Source of the DNA: an uncultured Dialister sp.
GTDB taxonomy: Bacteria; Bacillota; Negativicutes; Veillonellales; Dialisteraceae
NCBI GenBank assembly: GCA_900545785.1
Contig: URAA01000001.1
Location: forward strand, 1 to 55,624
Direction of reading: 5' to 3'
DNA: 55,624 nt
Below, one piece after another: positions 33,733 through 43,598 of this stretch. The notes beneath the pieces were generated by a model. The model was not told the DNA's origin, did not search any database, and saw only the letters and a program-made list of their open reading frames with translations. A program made the translations under genes and the position numbers. Every line of letters starts with the position of its first letter. Position 1 is the first letter of the stretch.

Positions 33733-34631
33733 TCAATTCTCCCCTCTGGAAAGACTATACCTTCCAAGTCGTACTGGCAGGCACCGTGTCGTTGGGAATT
33801 CTCTGCGGCATCCTCGGTTCTTTTATCGTCCTTCGAAGAGAGGCTCTCTTAGGCGACGGCATCGCACATTCCGCCTACCCCGGCATTATGGCGGCGTTTC
33901 TATTCTCCGGTGTCAAAACATTGGAAGGCCTGCTTCTCGGCGCTTTTATTTCCGCCCTCATTGCCGCAGGGCTGATTCTTGCAGCCAGACATTATACTTC
34001 TCTTCCCTTTGACGGCATTCTTGCTTCCCTGCTTTCCGGATTTTTCGGAACGGGACTTGTTCTTGCCTCCATCATAGGCCGTTCGGGAAATGCGGGACAG
34101 GCGGGACTCAGCCGGTTTATTTTCGGACAGGCTTCCACGATTCTCTATCGCGACGTGGTGATCACCCTTTTCTTGTCGGCCCTCATTCTCTTCCTTGTAT
34201 TTCTCTTTTGGAAAGAATTGAAATTGGCAGCCTTTGATCCCGCCTATGGAGTCACTCTCGGCTTTTCTGAAAAGAAACTTCATATTCTTCTTTTCTTCCT
34301 CACCACGGGAACGGTTCTTCTTTCCCTGCAGGCCGTCGGAATCATACTGATGAGCGCCCTCCTCATTGCCCCTGCCGTTGCCGCCCGTCAGTGGACGGCC
34401 CGTCTGGAAGGAATGGTCTTTTTATCCGCCCTCATCGGTGCCCTTTCCGCCGCTGCAGGAACCGCGGCCAGTTCCGGTATTTCAAAAATGCCTGCCGGCC
34501 CTGCCATTGTGACGGCCGCCTCCTTCTTCGTTGCGATAAGCCTTCTTTTTGCTCCGAAGAAAGGAATCCTGATTCGCCGTTTCCGCCGGAAAAAACAGCA
34601 AATGCTCATTGCAGAAAGAAAACGCTCATGA
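33723..34631 (+). CDS. Mn/Zn ABC transporter, permease (first)
   Basis: A 302-aa ABC-3-family membrane protein with about eight to nine helices. The loop LRREALLGDGIAHSAYPGIM is the conserved cytosolic/metal-path segment of MntC/ZnuB permeases. It overlaps both neighbours by a few bases, showing tight coupling. The C-terminus is basic (RRFRRKKQQ). Confidence 0.92.
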   Translation: MDIINSPLWKDYTFQVVLAGTVSLGILCGILGSFIVLRREALLGDGIAHSAYPGIMAAFLFSGVKTLEGLLLGAFISALIAAGLILAARHYTSLPFDGILASLLSGFFGTGLVLASIIGRSGNAGQAGLSRFIFGQASTILYRDVVITLFLSALILFLVFLFWKELKLAAFDPAYGVTLGFSEKKLHILLFFLTTGTVLLSLQAVGIILMSALLIAPAVAARQWTARLEGMVFLSALIGALSAAAGTAASSGISKMPAGPAIVTAASFFVAISLLFAPKKGILIRRFRRKKQQMLIAERKRS

Positions 34632-35548
34632 ATTCTTTTATCGATATTTTCCTGATTGCTCTTTTTACCTCCCTTTCCTGCGCCGTCTCGGGAAATTTTC
34701 TCCTTCTCCGCCGCATGTCGATGATTGCCGATGCCATCAGCCACACCGTGCTTTTGGGAATCGTAACGGCTTTTTTTATCGCAGGAAATCTTGATTCGCC
34801 CCTCCTTATCGCGGGAGCCGCCATGACCGGCGTTTTCACTGTCTGGCTCATCGAAACGCTGTGCCGTAAAAATCTCATGGCCCCCGATGCAGCCATCGGA
34901 ATTATATTTCCCCTCCTCTTCAGCATCGCCGTCATTTTGATCACCCGCTATGCCTCTCATGTCCATATCGATGCGGACTGCATCATCGAAGGAGAATTGG
35001 CTTTTGCTCCTTTCGACCGCCTTGTGATTGACGGCGTCGATTACGGTGCCAAAGGGTTATATACAGGGGGCGGGATGTTTCTTTTCACCGCTTCCGTCAT
35101 TGCTCTTTTCTACAAAGAGTTTGCCCTATCCTCTTTTGATCCCATTTTTGCAGAAATAGCGGGATTTTCACCGATGACGATCCATTACGGCCTTATGAGT
35201 CTCGTTTCTCTCGTGATCGTCACTGCTTTCCACTCCGTCGGATCCGTTTTGGTGATCGCTTTCCTGATCATTCCCGCCATGACCGCCTCGCTCTGGACAA
35301 GAACGTTGTCATCAAGGATTTTTCTGAGCTGCTTCATCGGTGCTGCCGGAGCTCTTTCGGGAATCGCCGGCGCCATATACGGAGATACTTCTCTTGCAGG
35401 AATGATGGCAGCCTTTCTCTGCCTTTTCTTTCTTATATCTCTCTTCCTTTCCCCGTCAGCAGGCTTTCTTGCCGCATGGCGGAGACGGAGAAAACAAAAA
35501 CATCGTCTCTTACAGTCAATTGATACGGGAAACGGCAGGCCTCTTTGA
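34628..35548 (+). CDS. Mn/Zn ABC transporter, permease (second)
   Basis: A 306-aa ABC-3-family permease, paralogous to the preceding one (LLRRMSMIADAISHTVLLG is the equivalent loop). The start overlaps the previous stop (ATGA). Two different permeases imply a heterodimeric channel, as in SitC-SitD or TroC-TroD importers. The frame is open upstream to 34391, but that part is a shadow of the first permease gene. Confidence 0.92.
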   Translation: MNSFIDIFLIALFTSLSCAVSGNFLLLRRMSMIADAISHTVLLGIVTAFFIAGNLDSPLLIAGAAMTGVFTVWLIETLCRKNLMAPDAAIGIIFPLLFSIAVILITRYASHVHIDADCIIEGELAFAPFDRLVIDGVDYGAKGLYTGGGMFLFTASVIALFYKEFALSSFDPIFAEIAGFSPMTIHYGLMSLVSLVIVTAFHSVGSVLVIAFLIIPAMTASLWTRTLSSRIFLSCFIGAAGALSGIAGAIYGDTSLAGMMAAFLCLFFLISLFLSPSAGFLAAWRRRRKQKHRLLQSIDTGNGRPL

Positions 35549-35553
35549 AAATG

Positions 35554-35592
35554 AAAAAGCATTTCAACCTTTTCGGGAAGAAATGCTTTTTT
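35554..35592. terminator. Terminator between converging metal-importer operons
   Basis: AAAAAGCATTTC pairs with GAAATGCTTTTTT over a 14-base loop. Confidence 0.85.
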
Positions 35593-35632
35593 CATGCACG
35601 GTAAATTATTTCTTTTGCCTGCAACACGGAAT

Positions 35633-37285
35633 TTACAGGGACACGTCTCTTTTTCCCGTGACTTTATAGAAGATGAGGAGAGACAAGACGGAAGTGACGG
35701 TGAGGACCGTTGCATAGGCGGAAGCATTTCCGTAATTTCCCCGGATGACTTCCGTATAAATGGAGACCGTCAGTGTCTGGGTGCTGTTGGTGTATAAGAT
35801 GATGGACGATGACAATTCGCTGATGATCGTCACCCAGCTCATGATCGCTCCCGAAAGAACGCCGGGCATCATCATGGGAACGGTGATTTTACGGAAAACC
35901 GTCATTTCCGATGCACCGAGAGATCGGGCCGCTTCTTCGATACCGGGGCTGATATTTCCCAAAACGGCAGTGGAAGAACGGACGGTGTAGGGCATGCGGC
36001 GGACCGCAAAGGAAATGATCATGATCAGCGCCGTTCCCGTCAGTATGATCGGTGACTTATTGAAAGCAAAGACGAAAGCGATACCGAGGACGGATCCGGG
36101 AATAATGAAGGGAAACATGGTGACCACGTCGAGTACGCTGTTTAAAGTATTTCTTTTCCGTACCGACAGATAGGCGATCACCACGCCGAGAACGACGACG
36201 ACGGCAATGGCGCAGAGGCCGAGGAAATAAGTATGCCAGATGACGTCGCTGTCTTTGGAGAGAAGAACATTTTCATAACTTTCAAGAGAGAAGCCGCCTG
36301 TAAAAACCTGTCCTCCCTTTGTGGCAAGAAAGGATGTATAAATAACGGTGAACTGGGGCAGAACCGCAAGGCCTGCCGTCAGATAGACTGCCAGATGAGC
36401 CGCTATATTTCTGAGCCCTTTTTCTTTTTCCGCTTTCATCGGTTTCAGTGCCGTCATGGCATAGCTGCTTCTTCTTGCAATGAAACGTTGGATGAAAAAC
36501 ATGACGATGGTGAGGCTGATGACGATACAGCAGATGGCGGCGGCAAATCCGTCATCGCCGGACACTTCTCCCATGAACTGGTTATAAATCAGGACGGGAA
36601 GAGTCTGATATCCTTCCCCGATCAGCATGGGCGTTCCGAAATCGGCAAATACCCGCATGAACACAAGCATGGAACTTGCCAGAAGCGCAGGCATCACGAG
36701 AGGAATGATGATTTTCCAAATCCGCCCGCTCCTGCTGCAGCCCAGACTTTCCGCCGCTTCGTTCAAAGAATTGTCCAGATTTTTGAGCGCCCCCGATATA
36801 TAGATGTAGACCAAGGGAAATGACTGGAGGGTGAAAACGAGGACGATCCCGGCAAATCCGTAGACGCCGCCGTAGTGTATACCGAAAATTTCATTGATGT
36901 ACTGCGTGATGACGCCGTTTCTGCCGAGCATCTGTATCCATGCGTAAGCGCCGATGAATGGCGGTGACAGATAGGAAATGACGATCAGAATATTGATAAG
37001 GCCGCTTCCCCTGATTTTCACCCGTCCCATGAGGTACGCCAGAGGAAGGCCCAGTGCGGCGGAAAGGATCGTCGATACCACGGTCACTTTCAGCGAATTG
37101 ATCATGGTGCCCCAGTAAAATTTTTTAGCGAAAAAGCGGGTGAAATTTTCCAATGTGAAAGCCCCCGTATCTCCGCTGATGACGCTCTTGTAAAGAATAA
37201 GAAAGAGGGGATACATGATAAAAAGCGCAAAAGCCGCCAATATCACAATACTTGCCAGCTGCCAGACGGTCAGTTTGTTTTTCAT
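35633..37285 (-). CDS. Ferric iron ABC transporter, double permease
   Basis: A 550-aa permease made of two fused half-units, as in FbpB/SfuB/AfuB. About 12 helices are present, with two EAA loops: EAAESLGCSRSGRIWKII in the first half and EEAARSLGASEMTVFRKI in the second. The ATG at 37285 overlaps the stop of the ATPase gene (ATGA). It imports Fe(III) delivered by the binding lipoprotein. Confidence 0.9.
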   Translation of the reverse strand: MKNKLTVWQLASIVILAAFALFIMYPLFLILYKSVISGDTGAFTLENFTRFFAKKFYWGTMINSLKVTVVSTILSAALGLPLAYLMGRVKIRGSGLINILIVISYLSPPFIGAYAWIQMLGRNGVITQYINEIFGIHYGGVYGFAGIVLVFTLQSFPLVYIYISGALKNLDNSLNEAAESLGCSRSGRIWKIIIPLVMPALLASSMLVFMRVFADFGTPMLIGEGYQTLPVLIYNQFMGEVSGDDGFAAAICCIVISLTIVMFFIQRFIARRSSYAMTALKPMKAEKEKGLRNIAAHLAVYLTAGLAVLPQFTVIYTSFLATKGGQVFTGGFSLESYENVLLSKDSDVIWHTYFLGLCAIAVVVVLGVVIAYLSVRKRNTLNSVLDVVTMFPFIIPGSVLGIAFVFAFNKSPIILTGTALIMIISFAVRRMPYTVRSSTAVLGNISPGIEEAARSLGASEMTVFRKITVPMMMPGVLSGAIMSWVTIISELSSSIILYTNSTQTLTVSIYTEVIRGNYGNASAYATVLTVTSVLSLLIFYKVTGKRDVSL

Positions 37286-38364
37286 AATTCTTCCCCTTTG
37301 ATCAAAGTTTCCTCGCCGTCTTTGCGGAATACATTGATGCATTTTTCTTTCACCGTCAGAGCCACTGCCGTTCCTTCGGGAAGAATTTCTTCCGCTTCCG
37401 TCTGAAGGACTTCCACGACTTTTTCTCCGATTTTCACGAAATAATGAGTGGAGAGGCCGAGGAAAACCGACGACTCGATCACGCCGTGAAGCCCTTCTCC
37501 GTCACCCTTGTTCATGATAAATTCTTCGGGACGGACGGAAATAATGACTTCTCCTTCTTTTTCCTCTTCTTTAAGGTTGCTTAAGGAAACGGAATAATCT
37601 CCGTCATTGAAAATGATTTGATTTCCTTTCCTGACTCCTCCGAGCAGGTTGGAAAGACCGATGAAGGTGGAAACGAAAACATTCTGCGGCCTTTTATAAA
37701 TATCCTGAGGTTTTCCTATCTGCTGAATCACGCCGCCGTTCATGACGGCAATGCGGTCGGAGATGGCAAGGGCTTCTTCCTGATCATGGGTCACATAGAC
37801 GGTGGTGATGTTCACCTGCCGCTGGATCTGACGGATCGCATTTCTCATCTCGATCCGCAGTTTCGCATCCAAGTTGGACAGCGGTTCGTCCATGAGAAGA
37901 ACTTCGGGGCGTATGACGATGGCTCTTGCGAGCGCCACCCGCTGCTGCTGTCCTCCCGAAAGTTCCGCAGGCATTCTGTCTTTTAAATGATCGATTTTGA
38001 CCACTTTCAAGATTTCTTCCACCCGTTCTTCCGCTTCCTTTTCGGGCACTTTCCGCATCTTTAGGCCGAAAGCAACATTATCCCGTACCGACATATGGGG
38101 AAAAATGGCATAATTTTGGAAGACCATGCCCATATTTCTTTTGTCGGGAGGAATATCGTTCACCGCCTGTTCTCCTACGTAAATGGTACCGCCTTCAATG
38201 GAATTGAAACCGATAATCATGCGGAGCAGCGTGGTTTTTCCGCAGCCCGACGGCCCTAAAAGAGTGAAAAACTCCCCTTCCCGGATATCTAAAGACAGTC
38301 CGTTTATCACCGCCGTATCGCCGTATTTTTTTACCACCTTGTCCACTCGGATAGAAACACTCAT
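37282..38364 (-). CDS. Ferric iron ABC transporter, ATP-binding protein
   Basis: A 360-aa ATPase of the FbpC/PotA type: Walker A GPSGCGKTT, LSGGQQQR signature, LLMDEPLSNLDAK Walker B, and VTHDQEEALAISD, with a C-terminal TOBE-like domain (RPEEFIMNKG...). The family includes polyamine and other importers; iron is inferred from the double permease, the FbpA-like partner and the Fur box upstream. Confidence 0.9.
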   Translation of the reverse strand: MSVSIRVDKVVKKYGDTAVINGLSLDIREGEFFTLLGPSGCGKTTLLRMIIGFNSIEGGTIYVGEQAVNDIPPDKRNMGMVFQNYAIFPHMSVRDNVAFGLKMRKVPEKEAEERVEEILKVVKIDHLKDRMPAELSGGQQQRVALARAIVIRPEVLLMDEPLSNLDAKLRIEMRNAIRQIQRQVNITTVYVTHDQEEALAISDRIAVMNGGVIQQIGKPQDIYKRPQNVFVSTFIGLSNLLGGVRKGNQIIFNDGDYSVSLSNLKEEEKEGEVIISVRPEEFIMNKGDGEGLHGVIESSVFLGLSTHYFVKIGEKVVEVLQTEAEEILPEGTAVALTVKEKCINVFRKDGEETLIKGEEL

Positions 38365-38413
38365 TATATTCTCCTTTAAAAGTCAGATTTCCTGCTGCGG
38401 AAGTCCCGTCCAA

Positions 38414-39469
38414 TCACTGGCGGGAATTTTCCAGATGTTTATTCCATTCCGCTACGATTTCTTTCTTATGTGCCGATACCCAGCCTTCATCATAATTCGG
38501 GAAAAGAACAATCTGATCCTGAGGCGTCATATAGTCGGCAAGAACCGCACCTTTGCGGAGAGGACGGACGGTCAGTGTTTTTCCTGCTTCGTCCTGAATC
38601 TTTTTGGATAACATGAAATCGATGAATTTTTTCGCATTTTCACTGTGTTTTGCCCCTTTGATGATCTGTACCGATTCGCCGGGGAAAATGGCTCCTTCCT
38701 TCGGGAATACCACTGCCACATCGGCACCGTTCTTTACATAGGTCGCCGCCGGATCTTCCCAAGTGAGGCCCACTGTATATTCTCCGTCAGCCGCACCCTT
38801 ATGGACGGCGCCGGAACTGTTCAGGAATTTTCCGTCCAGATTTTTGATGAAATTATCCACATACGCCCATGCTTCGGGAGAGAGGGGATCCCCGTTCTTG
38901 CCGTTTGCATAAAGCATCGCCATGAGGGACTGGAAAGCGGAGCTTGAATTGGCAGGATCGCCGAAAGCAATCTTTCCTTTCAATTCCGGATTCAGCAGGT
39001 CTGCAAAACTTTCTATCTTTATGTCCCCTGCCAGTCTTTTATTGACGATAAATACCGTCGGATCTGCAAAAGCAGGAGAGAAATACCCCGTCTTATTTTT
39101 TGCGGAATCGATCATATTGTCATTTTCGGGAGACACATATTTTTCAAAAAGTTCTTTCTGCGATTCCAGCATCGTCTGATCCGCTGCCCAGAGAATATCC
39201 CCCTGAGGATTGTCTTTTTCGGAAGCCACCCTTTTAACGAGCGGGCCCGTGCCTGCGACGATCATATTGACTTTGATGCCCGTTTCTTTTTCAAAAGCGG
39301 GAATGACCAGATTATTCAGACTTTCACTCCGTGCGGTATAAACGGTAAGCACCTTTTCTTCCGCCGCTTTCGGGGCATTTTCTTTTTTCTCGCCGCCGCA
39401 GCCTGAAATTCCTGCCGCAAGAACGGCAGCGCAGGTCATCAGCAGAACGGCTCTTTTCAAATTTTTCAT
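38414..39469 (-). CDS. Ferric iron ABC transporter, substrate-binding lipoprotein
   Basis: A 351-aa class II periplasmic-binding protein. The lipobox is GISGC (Cys24). The mature part opens LTVYTARSESLNNLVIPAFEKETG, the pattern of FbpA/AfuA-like Fe(III) binders. Tandem ATGs lie at 39472 and 39469; the second has GGGAGG at six bases. It is the first gene of the operon, and the promoter carries a Fur-like box. Confidence 0.88.
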   Translation of the reverse strand: MKNLKRAVLLMTCAAVLAAGISGCGGEKKENAPKAAEEKVLTVYTARSESLNNLVIPAFEKETGIKVNMIVAGTGPLVKRVASEKDNPQGDILWAADQTMLESQKELFEKYVSPENDNMIDSAKNKTGYFSPAFADPTVFIVNKRLAGDIKIESFADLLNPELKGKIAFGDPANSSSAFQSLMAMLYANGKNGDPLSPEAWAYVDNFIKNLDGKFLNSSGAVHKGAADGEYTVGLTWEDPAATYVKNGADVAVVFPKEGAIFPGESVQIIKGAKHSENAKKFIDFMLSKKIQDEAGKTLTVRPLRKGAVLADYMTPQDQIVLFPNYDEGWVSAHKKEIVAEWNKHLENSRQ

Positions 39470-39515
39470 CATAAACCTCCCTGAACGGTTAAAATATATT
39501 TTTGCAATCAAATGT

Positions 39516-39547
39516 ATTGTAACATGATTCACGCCATTATCAATATC
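39516..39547 (-). promoter_or_regulatory. Promoter and Fur box of the ferric iron operon
   Basis: Minus strand TTGATA (39543-39538), 16-nt spacer, TACAAT (39521-39516). Overlapping the -35 is GATATTGATAAT (39547-39536), 11 of 12 matches to the first part of the Fur consensus and identical to the first 12 bases of the feo Fur box. Confidence 0.7.
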
Positions 39548-39660
39548 ATATAAATACTATGTATAGATTTTGTAAATTTCTATCTTAAATAGTTATCATT
39601 CTTTTATTTAATCTTTCTTGTTTTATAATGTGACCTTTTCAATCACTTTCTCGGAAAATA

Positions 39661-39696
39661 AAAACGCCCGTCCCGAAAGACAGAGCGTATTTTTTG
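39661..39696 (-). terminator. Terminator after the McrC-like gene
   Basis: ACGC-GTC pairs with GAC-GCGT (imperfect) on the minus strand and is followed by TTTTTATTTT. Confidence 0.6.
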
Positions 39697-39706
39697 TATA
39701 TGCCGC

Positions 39707-41500
39707 TTACTGAAGAGAAGCTATATAGTTTTCCAAGAAGTCCGGCAATTTTTCATTGGCTTTGAGGCCCGGCGAGAGGGAGATGAACCGCAGATTGAAA
39801 TCATTATCTCCTCCCGGAGGAATTTCTTTCGGGAACACCGCCCACACTTCTTTCACGGGCCTGCTGTTCCGTAAAGATTCCCCTTCCGTCATCGTCCGAT
39901 AAAATTTTGTATTCATGTCCCGATAGGCATTGAACTGGCTTCGGATACCTGCACTCCGCCCGGGATCACGCCAGAGGAAAAAGATATCCCTGTACTTGAA
40001 ATCCGCTGCAAGAGAGCCGATATATTCCCCCTCTTTATAACAGTCCATGCGGAAATCGGGCCTGCGGTGGCTGTTGTTCGTATACAGAGGCGCCCTGTCC
40101 CTGTCGGTTTCCGCCGATGATTTGGGAACGAGGCCGTCATAGACGAGGCGCACTTTTTCCTGATTTCTTGTAAGGATGATTTCCGTTCCGCTTTCCAGTC
40201 CGGAGAGACGGTACTTCCCGTCTTCTTTAATCACCGCCGGACCTGTCTCCACTTCCCAGCCCTTTGCTTCCAGTGCTTTGATAAATTGGAGGAAGCACCA
40301 GAGTTCATATAATTTATCCGTCCGCTTCCATTGGAATTGGTAGAAAGAGGAAACGGAAAGGCTGTCTCCGGGATCTTTTAAATTTCTGTAAAGATGGTAC
40401 AGCACGGCATAGCGGACATCGCGAAACACTTTCATCGGGAGGACTTCCGGCATCTTATCTCCTGCAAAACGAAACCAAGGCGCCGCCGTGACCGCCCGTA
40501 TGGCATTTTGTATTTTCACCGCCCGTTTTCTGTATTCGCTGAAATGATCGATCGCTTTTTCCCCGTTACGGAAATCATTGTTTCTTCCGAAGAGTTTCAA
40601 TTCTGCCTGTCTCGTTTTCAATTTTGCCGCATGGCCGTCAATTTCACGGATGAAAATTCTTAAAATTTCATCAAGCTTCATCAAAATCGCTTTGGCAAAA
40701 CAGTTCTCAGGCACATTCCAAGTGATTTCCCTGTGGGTGACCGCCACCAAAGGAGAGCCTTCTCTGATACGGATGCTTTCGGGCCGGATATGTCTTTCCC
40801 GTTTGACCCGTTCGGCAGGAAGAATTTTTCTTTTTACCGCAAGCCCTCCGTTGGCTGTTCTTGCCAGTTCGGAGAGGACGTTCAGCACCCGTTCCGACTC
40901 GTCGCTGATGGTATAAAAACGGAGGAGCATGGACGAAGAAATTCCCATCCTGTCCTCGACGGATCGGGAAATATGAATGCTCCTTTTCATGAAATCGAAA
41001 GAAAGCCCCTTGATTTCCTCCACCAGTTCGTCCCGCATATCCTGCCAGCTTCTCTTCCCCATAAATTTCGGGGTGATTTCCAGAAGGCCGTACCATTCTT
41101 TGCCGCCGCCGGAAACGGTGATCACATAATAACCGGGGACGAGGGGAAAATCTTTTCCTTCAAAAAGGAGAATCGGTTCTCCGTATTTGCCTGCAGGGCG
41201 GATATAGCTCTGGCCGTCGATTTTTTCCGCCCCCGGGATTGAAACCACATCAAGGCCGTCCATGGTGAAACGAAAATCGGGAGGCCCGTCAAAATGAACC
41301 GCCACATCCTGATTTTCCGCAAGCGAAAGACCTGCGTCCATATCGGCAAAAGCTTCTTCCCTGTCCTCGCTGAATTTGGTGAAAGAATGAGTTTTCCCCC
41401 CTTCTTTCTTCGTCACAAAAAAGAGGGAAAAGGGAAATTTTTTTCTTTCTTTTCCTCTATAAAAGGGAAGGCGGTTTATTTTATCAGATGATGTAATCAT
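39707..41500 (-). CDS. McrC-like DUF2357/PD-(D/E)XK nuclease
   Basis: A 597-aa protein with a DUF2357-type N-terminal half (beta-rich, then helical) and a C-terminal nuclease. The catalytic core is RRPDF at about residue 479-480, followed by ADFKYR with Lys near 502, a PD-(D/E)XK site. DUF2357 plus nuclease proteins are the McrC-like partners of McrB-type AAA+ ATPases in type IV restriction of modified DNA. The start overlaps the ATPase gene by 17 nt with no clear ribosome-binding site, so expression probably depends on coupling. Confidence 0.83.
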   Translation of the reverse strand: MITSSDKINRLPFYRGKERKKFPFSLFFVTKKEGGKTHSFTKFSEDREEAFADMDAGLSLAENQDVAVHFDGPPDFRFTMDGLDVVSIPGAEKIDGQSYIRPAGKYGEPILLFEGKDFPLVPGYYVITVSGGGKEWYGLLEITPKFMGKRSWQDMRDELVEEIKGLSFDFMKRSIHISRSVEDRMGISSSMLLRFYTISDESERVLNVLSELARTANGGLAVKRKILPAERVKRERHIRPESIRIREGSPLVAVTHREITWNVPENCFAKAILMKLDEILRIFIREIDGHAAKLKTRQAELKLFGRNNDFRNGEKAIDHFSEYRKRAVKIQNAIRAVTAAPWFRFAGDKMPEVLPMKVFRDVRYAVLYHLYRNLKDPGDSLSVSSFYQFQWKRTDKLYELWCFLQFIKALEAKGWEVETGPAVIKEDGKYRLSGLESGTEIILTRNQEKVRLVYDGLVPKSSAETDRDRAPLYTNNSHRRPDFRMDCYKEGEYIGSLAADFKYRDIFFLWRDPGRSAGIRSQFNAYRDMNTKFYRTMTEGESLRNSRPVKEVWAVFPKEIPPGGDNDFNLRFISLSPGLKANEKLPDFLENYIASLQ

Positions 41501-43598
41501 ACAGATCCAGTTCCCTTGCTTTATCTGCCAGTGCTTTTCTCGTTTCTCCGAAATCGGAAAGATCTTTAAATTCGTCCAAAATGCGGATAAGGCCGCCTTC
41601 GGGGACTCCCTTGTCGGAGAGAGAAATCAAAGTGCCTGCCTGACGGGAAGATCCTCTGATTTTCGTCAGAATGCGCTGCACCATCTGAGAGTCCAGCCCT
41701 TCTTCCCTGTCAAAATCGTAGTCAAGAGGAATATTTTTCAAATACCTGTCTATCTGGCATGCCACACGGAACCCGATGCCGCAGGGAATGCCGCTCTTTT
41801 GAAAAGCATCGTTCAATGCATCAAGAAATTCCAGTTCCCTCTCGGTCAGTGCAATTTTCCCGTCTTTTCTGAAACGGAAAAATTCGGAAGCGGTCACTTT
41901 TCTGATCTCCCGTTTTTCTCCTCTTGCCGCTTTTATCCAGTCTTTGAATTTCCCCGCGTGGAGGGTCAGCACATTGGCCCTGTCCAGTATTTTATCGGAA
42001 AAATGATAGGTCGATTCGTCTATATTGACGGTCCCTGCAAAAATAATGTTTTTCCCGATGGAAATTTCCGCAGGATAGTCGCCGCTGTTGTAGAGCCTGT
42101 TTTGCAAAGACGGATTGTACAGGCGGATCCGCGGATCATTTTCCTGTTCAAGCACGGAAATAAACTGGGCAAAATAATGCTCCGCTCTTGCCAGATTCAT
42201 TTCGTCGAAACAGATGATATATAAATTGTCTTTATCTTTTTCCGCTTTGATGAGCAGTTCCGCAAGACCCGTGTCGGCAGGACGGTAGATCATATTTTTC
42301 ATGTCCGCATAGCCGAGAATGTCCCCGTCATCCATCCATGAAGGGCGGACGGGAATGAGGGAAATATTTTCCGAAGGAAGGCCGAGCGCTTCTCCGTATA
42401 GGCGGACCAGTCCCGATTTCCCCGTTCCCGAAAGGCCTGCCAGAATGGTGAGCCGTGACGATTTGACGGAAATATGGAAATTCACCAGATCTTTTTCATC
42501 GTAAAAAAGTCCTTTATAAGATGCGAGCGCAGACAGCTGTTCCAAGAAATCTTCTTCTCCGAAAGGTTTTTCTTCCGAGAGAATCATTTCTTTCTTGTCC
42601 GTTTCTATTTTTTCCGTTTCTTCTTTTATTTCTTCTTTTTCTGCCGGTCCCGTTTCTGTTTTTTCCTCCCTTTTATCGTCCGCGAGAAGGGAAGCAAAGG
42701 AGGGCCGGTATTCTTCAAAAGAAATCGTTTCTTCCCCGTCATTGAAATACAGTCCTTCTTCCGCGATGCCGTGGGCAGCAAGAATATTGCCGTTTTCGGG
42801 AACGGGGGTCAGATCCTGTTTGAATTCTTCCAGATTGTCTGCAGGAACGTACCAGAGAGGCCCGCTCTTGCAGCAGAGGATATGTTTTCCCAAAATATAA
42901 TCATCGGGAGAAATCACTTTATATCCGAGACGGTCGCCGTCGCGGAGGTGGAAATACGCGCCTCCTTCGCCAATCACGCCGTGATCGAAGCTGTCCGCTT
43001 CCATGGGGGCAAAGATGATGTATTCTCCCAATTTTCCGTCATACGAATCGGTGCCTGCAGCAACAAAAAAGGGCGCCCACACATTGTTCCAATATTTTTT
43101 GGACAGCCCGGGAATCGGTTTTCCCGTCAGAATATGGCGGCAAAATTTATTGATATCCCCGTTGAATACGGACTGCCCGTTTTTTCCGAATGCAGGAAGA
43201 GGGATATAGTCTTCGTCCTGATCCATATAAAAAGTGCGGCCTTCTTTTTTGATATCATCAAGGACATAAAATTTATTGTTCCGAATGGCAGGAGTAAAGG
43301 TGATAAAAGAATCGCCGAAATCTTTTTGCAGCTGTTCCAGTGCCGCTTCTTCCGTATCAAAAGCATTGTAGCCGTATCCGCAGCGGCTCATAAAACCGGT
43401 AAAACCATAAGGCATCTCTTCGGAAAATTCCGGCGGCAGCGGCGATAAAGGATCGACAAAAAAACGGTAATCTTTTACTCCCGGCTGCGGTGTCGATACT
43501 TTCACTTTCGACCGCATTCTGCCGAGCACTTTCCCCTCCGACTGGCGCAGGAAGAAGGACGAGTCTCCTCCGAAACTTTGCGCATTAAAATAAGGCAT
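41484..43598 (-). CDS. McrB-like AAA+ ATPase/GTPase with unrecognised N-terminal domain
   Basis: About 704 aa. The C-terminal AAA+ module has Walker A GLSGTGKS (about 388-395 from this start), Walker B FDEMNLAR, and GTVNIDESTYHFSDKILDRAN, the counterpart of the McrB sensor region. Residues ~1-305 form a separate domain I do not recognise, presumably reading the modified DNA or other target, joined by an acidic Lys/Glu linker (about 308-345). The frame is open to 43730, but the ATG at 43598 behind AGAGG is preferred because hairpins fill the stretch just upstream. It pairs with the DUF2357 nuclease. Confidence 0.83.
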   Translation of the reverse strand: MPYFNAQSFGGDSSFFLRQSEGKVLGRMRSKVKVSTPQPGVKDYRFFVDPLSPLPPEFSEEMPYGFTGFMSRCGYGYNAFDTEEAALEQLQKDFGDSFITFTPAIRNNKFYVLDDIKKEGRTFYMDQDEDYIPLPAFGKNGQSVFNGDINKFCRHILTGKPIPGLSKKYWNNVWAPFFVAAGTDSYDGKLGEYIIFAPMEADSFDHGVIGEGGAYFHLRDGDRLGYKVISPDDYILGKHILCCKSGPLWYVPADNLEEFKQDLTPVPENGNILAAHGIAEEGLYFNDGEETISFEEYRPSFASLLADDKREEKTETGPAEKEEIKEETEKIETDKKEMILSEEKPFGEEDFLEQLSALASYKGLFYDEKDLVNFHISVKSSRLTILAGLSGTGKSGLVRLYGEALGLPSENISLIPVRPSWMDDGDILGYADMKNMIYRPADTGLAELLIKAEKDKDNLYIICFDEMNLARAEHYFAQFISVLEQENDPRIRLYNPSLQNRLYNSGDYPAEISIGKNIIFAGTVNIDESTYHFSDKILDRANVLTLHAGKFKDWIKAARGEKREIRKVTASEFFRFRKDGKIALTERELEFLDALNDAFQKSGIPCGIGFRVACQIDRYLKNIPLDYDFDREEGLDSQMVQRILTKIRGSSRQAGTLISLSDKGVPEGGLIRILDEFKDLSDFGETRKALADKARELDLYDYII

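Noticed and set aside
34391..34627. N-terminal extension of the second Mn/Zn permease
   Set aside because: The extra 79 codons overlap the first permease gene in another frame and are Cys/Arg-rich; the ATG at 34628 overlapping the previous stop is the true start.
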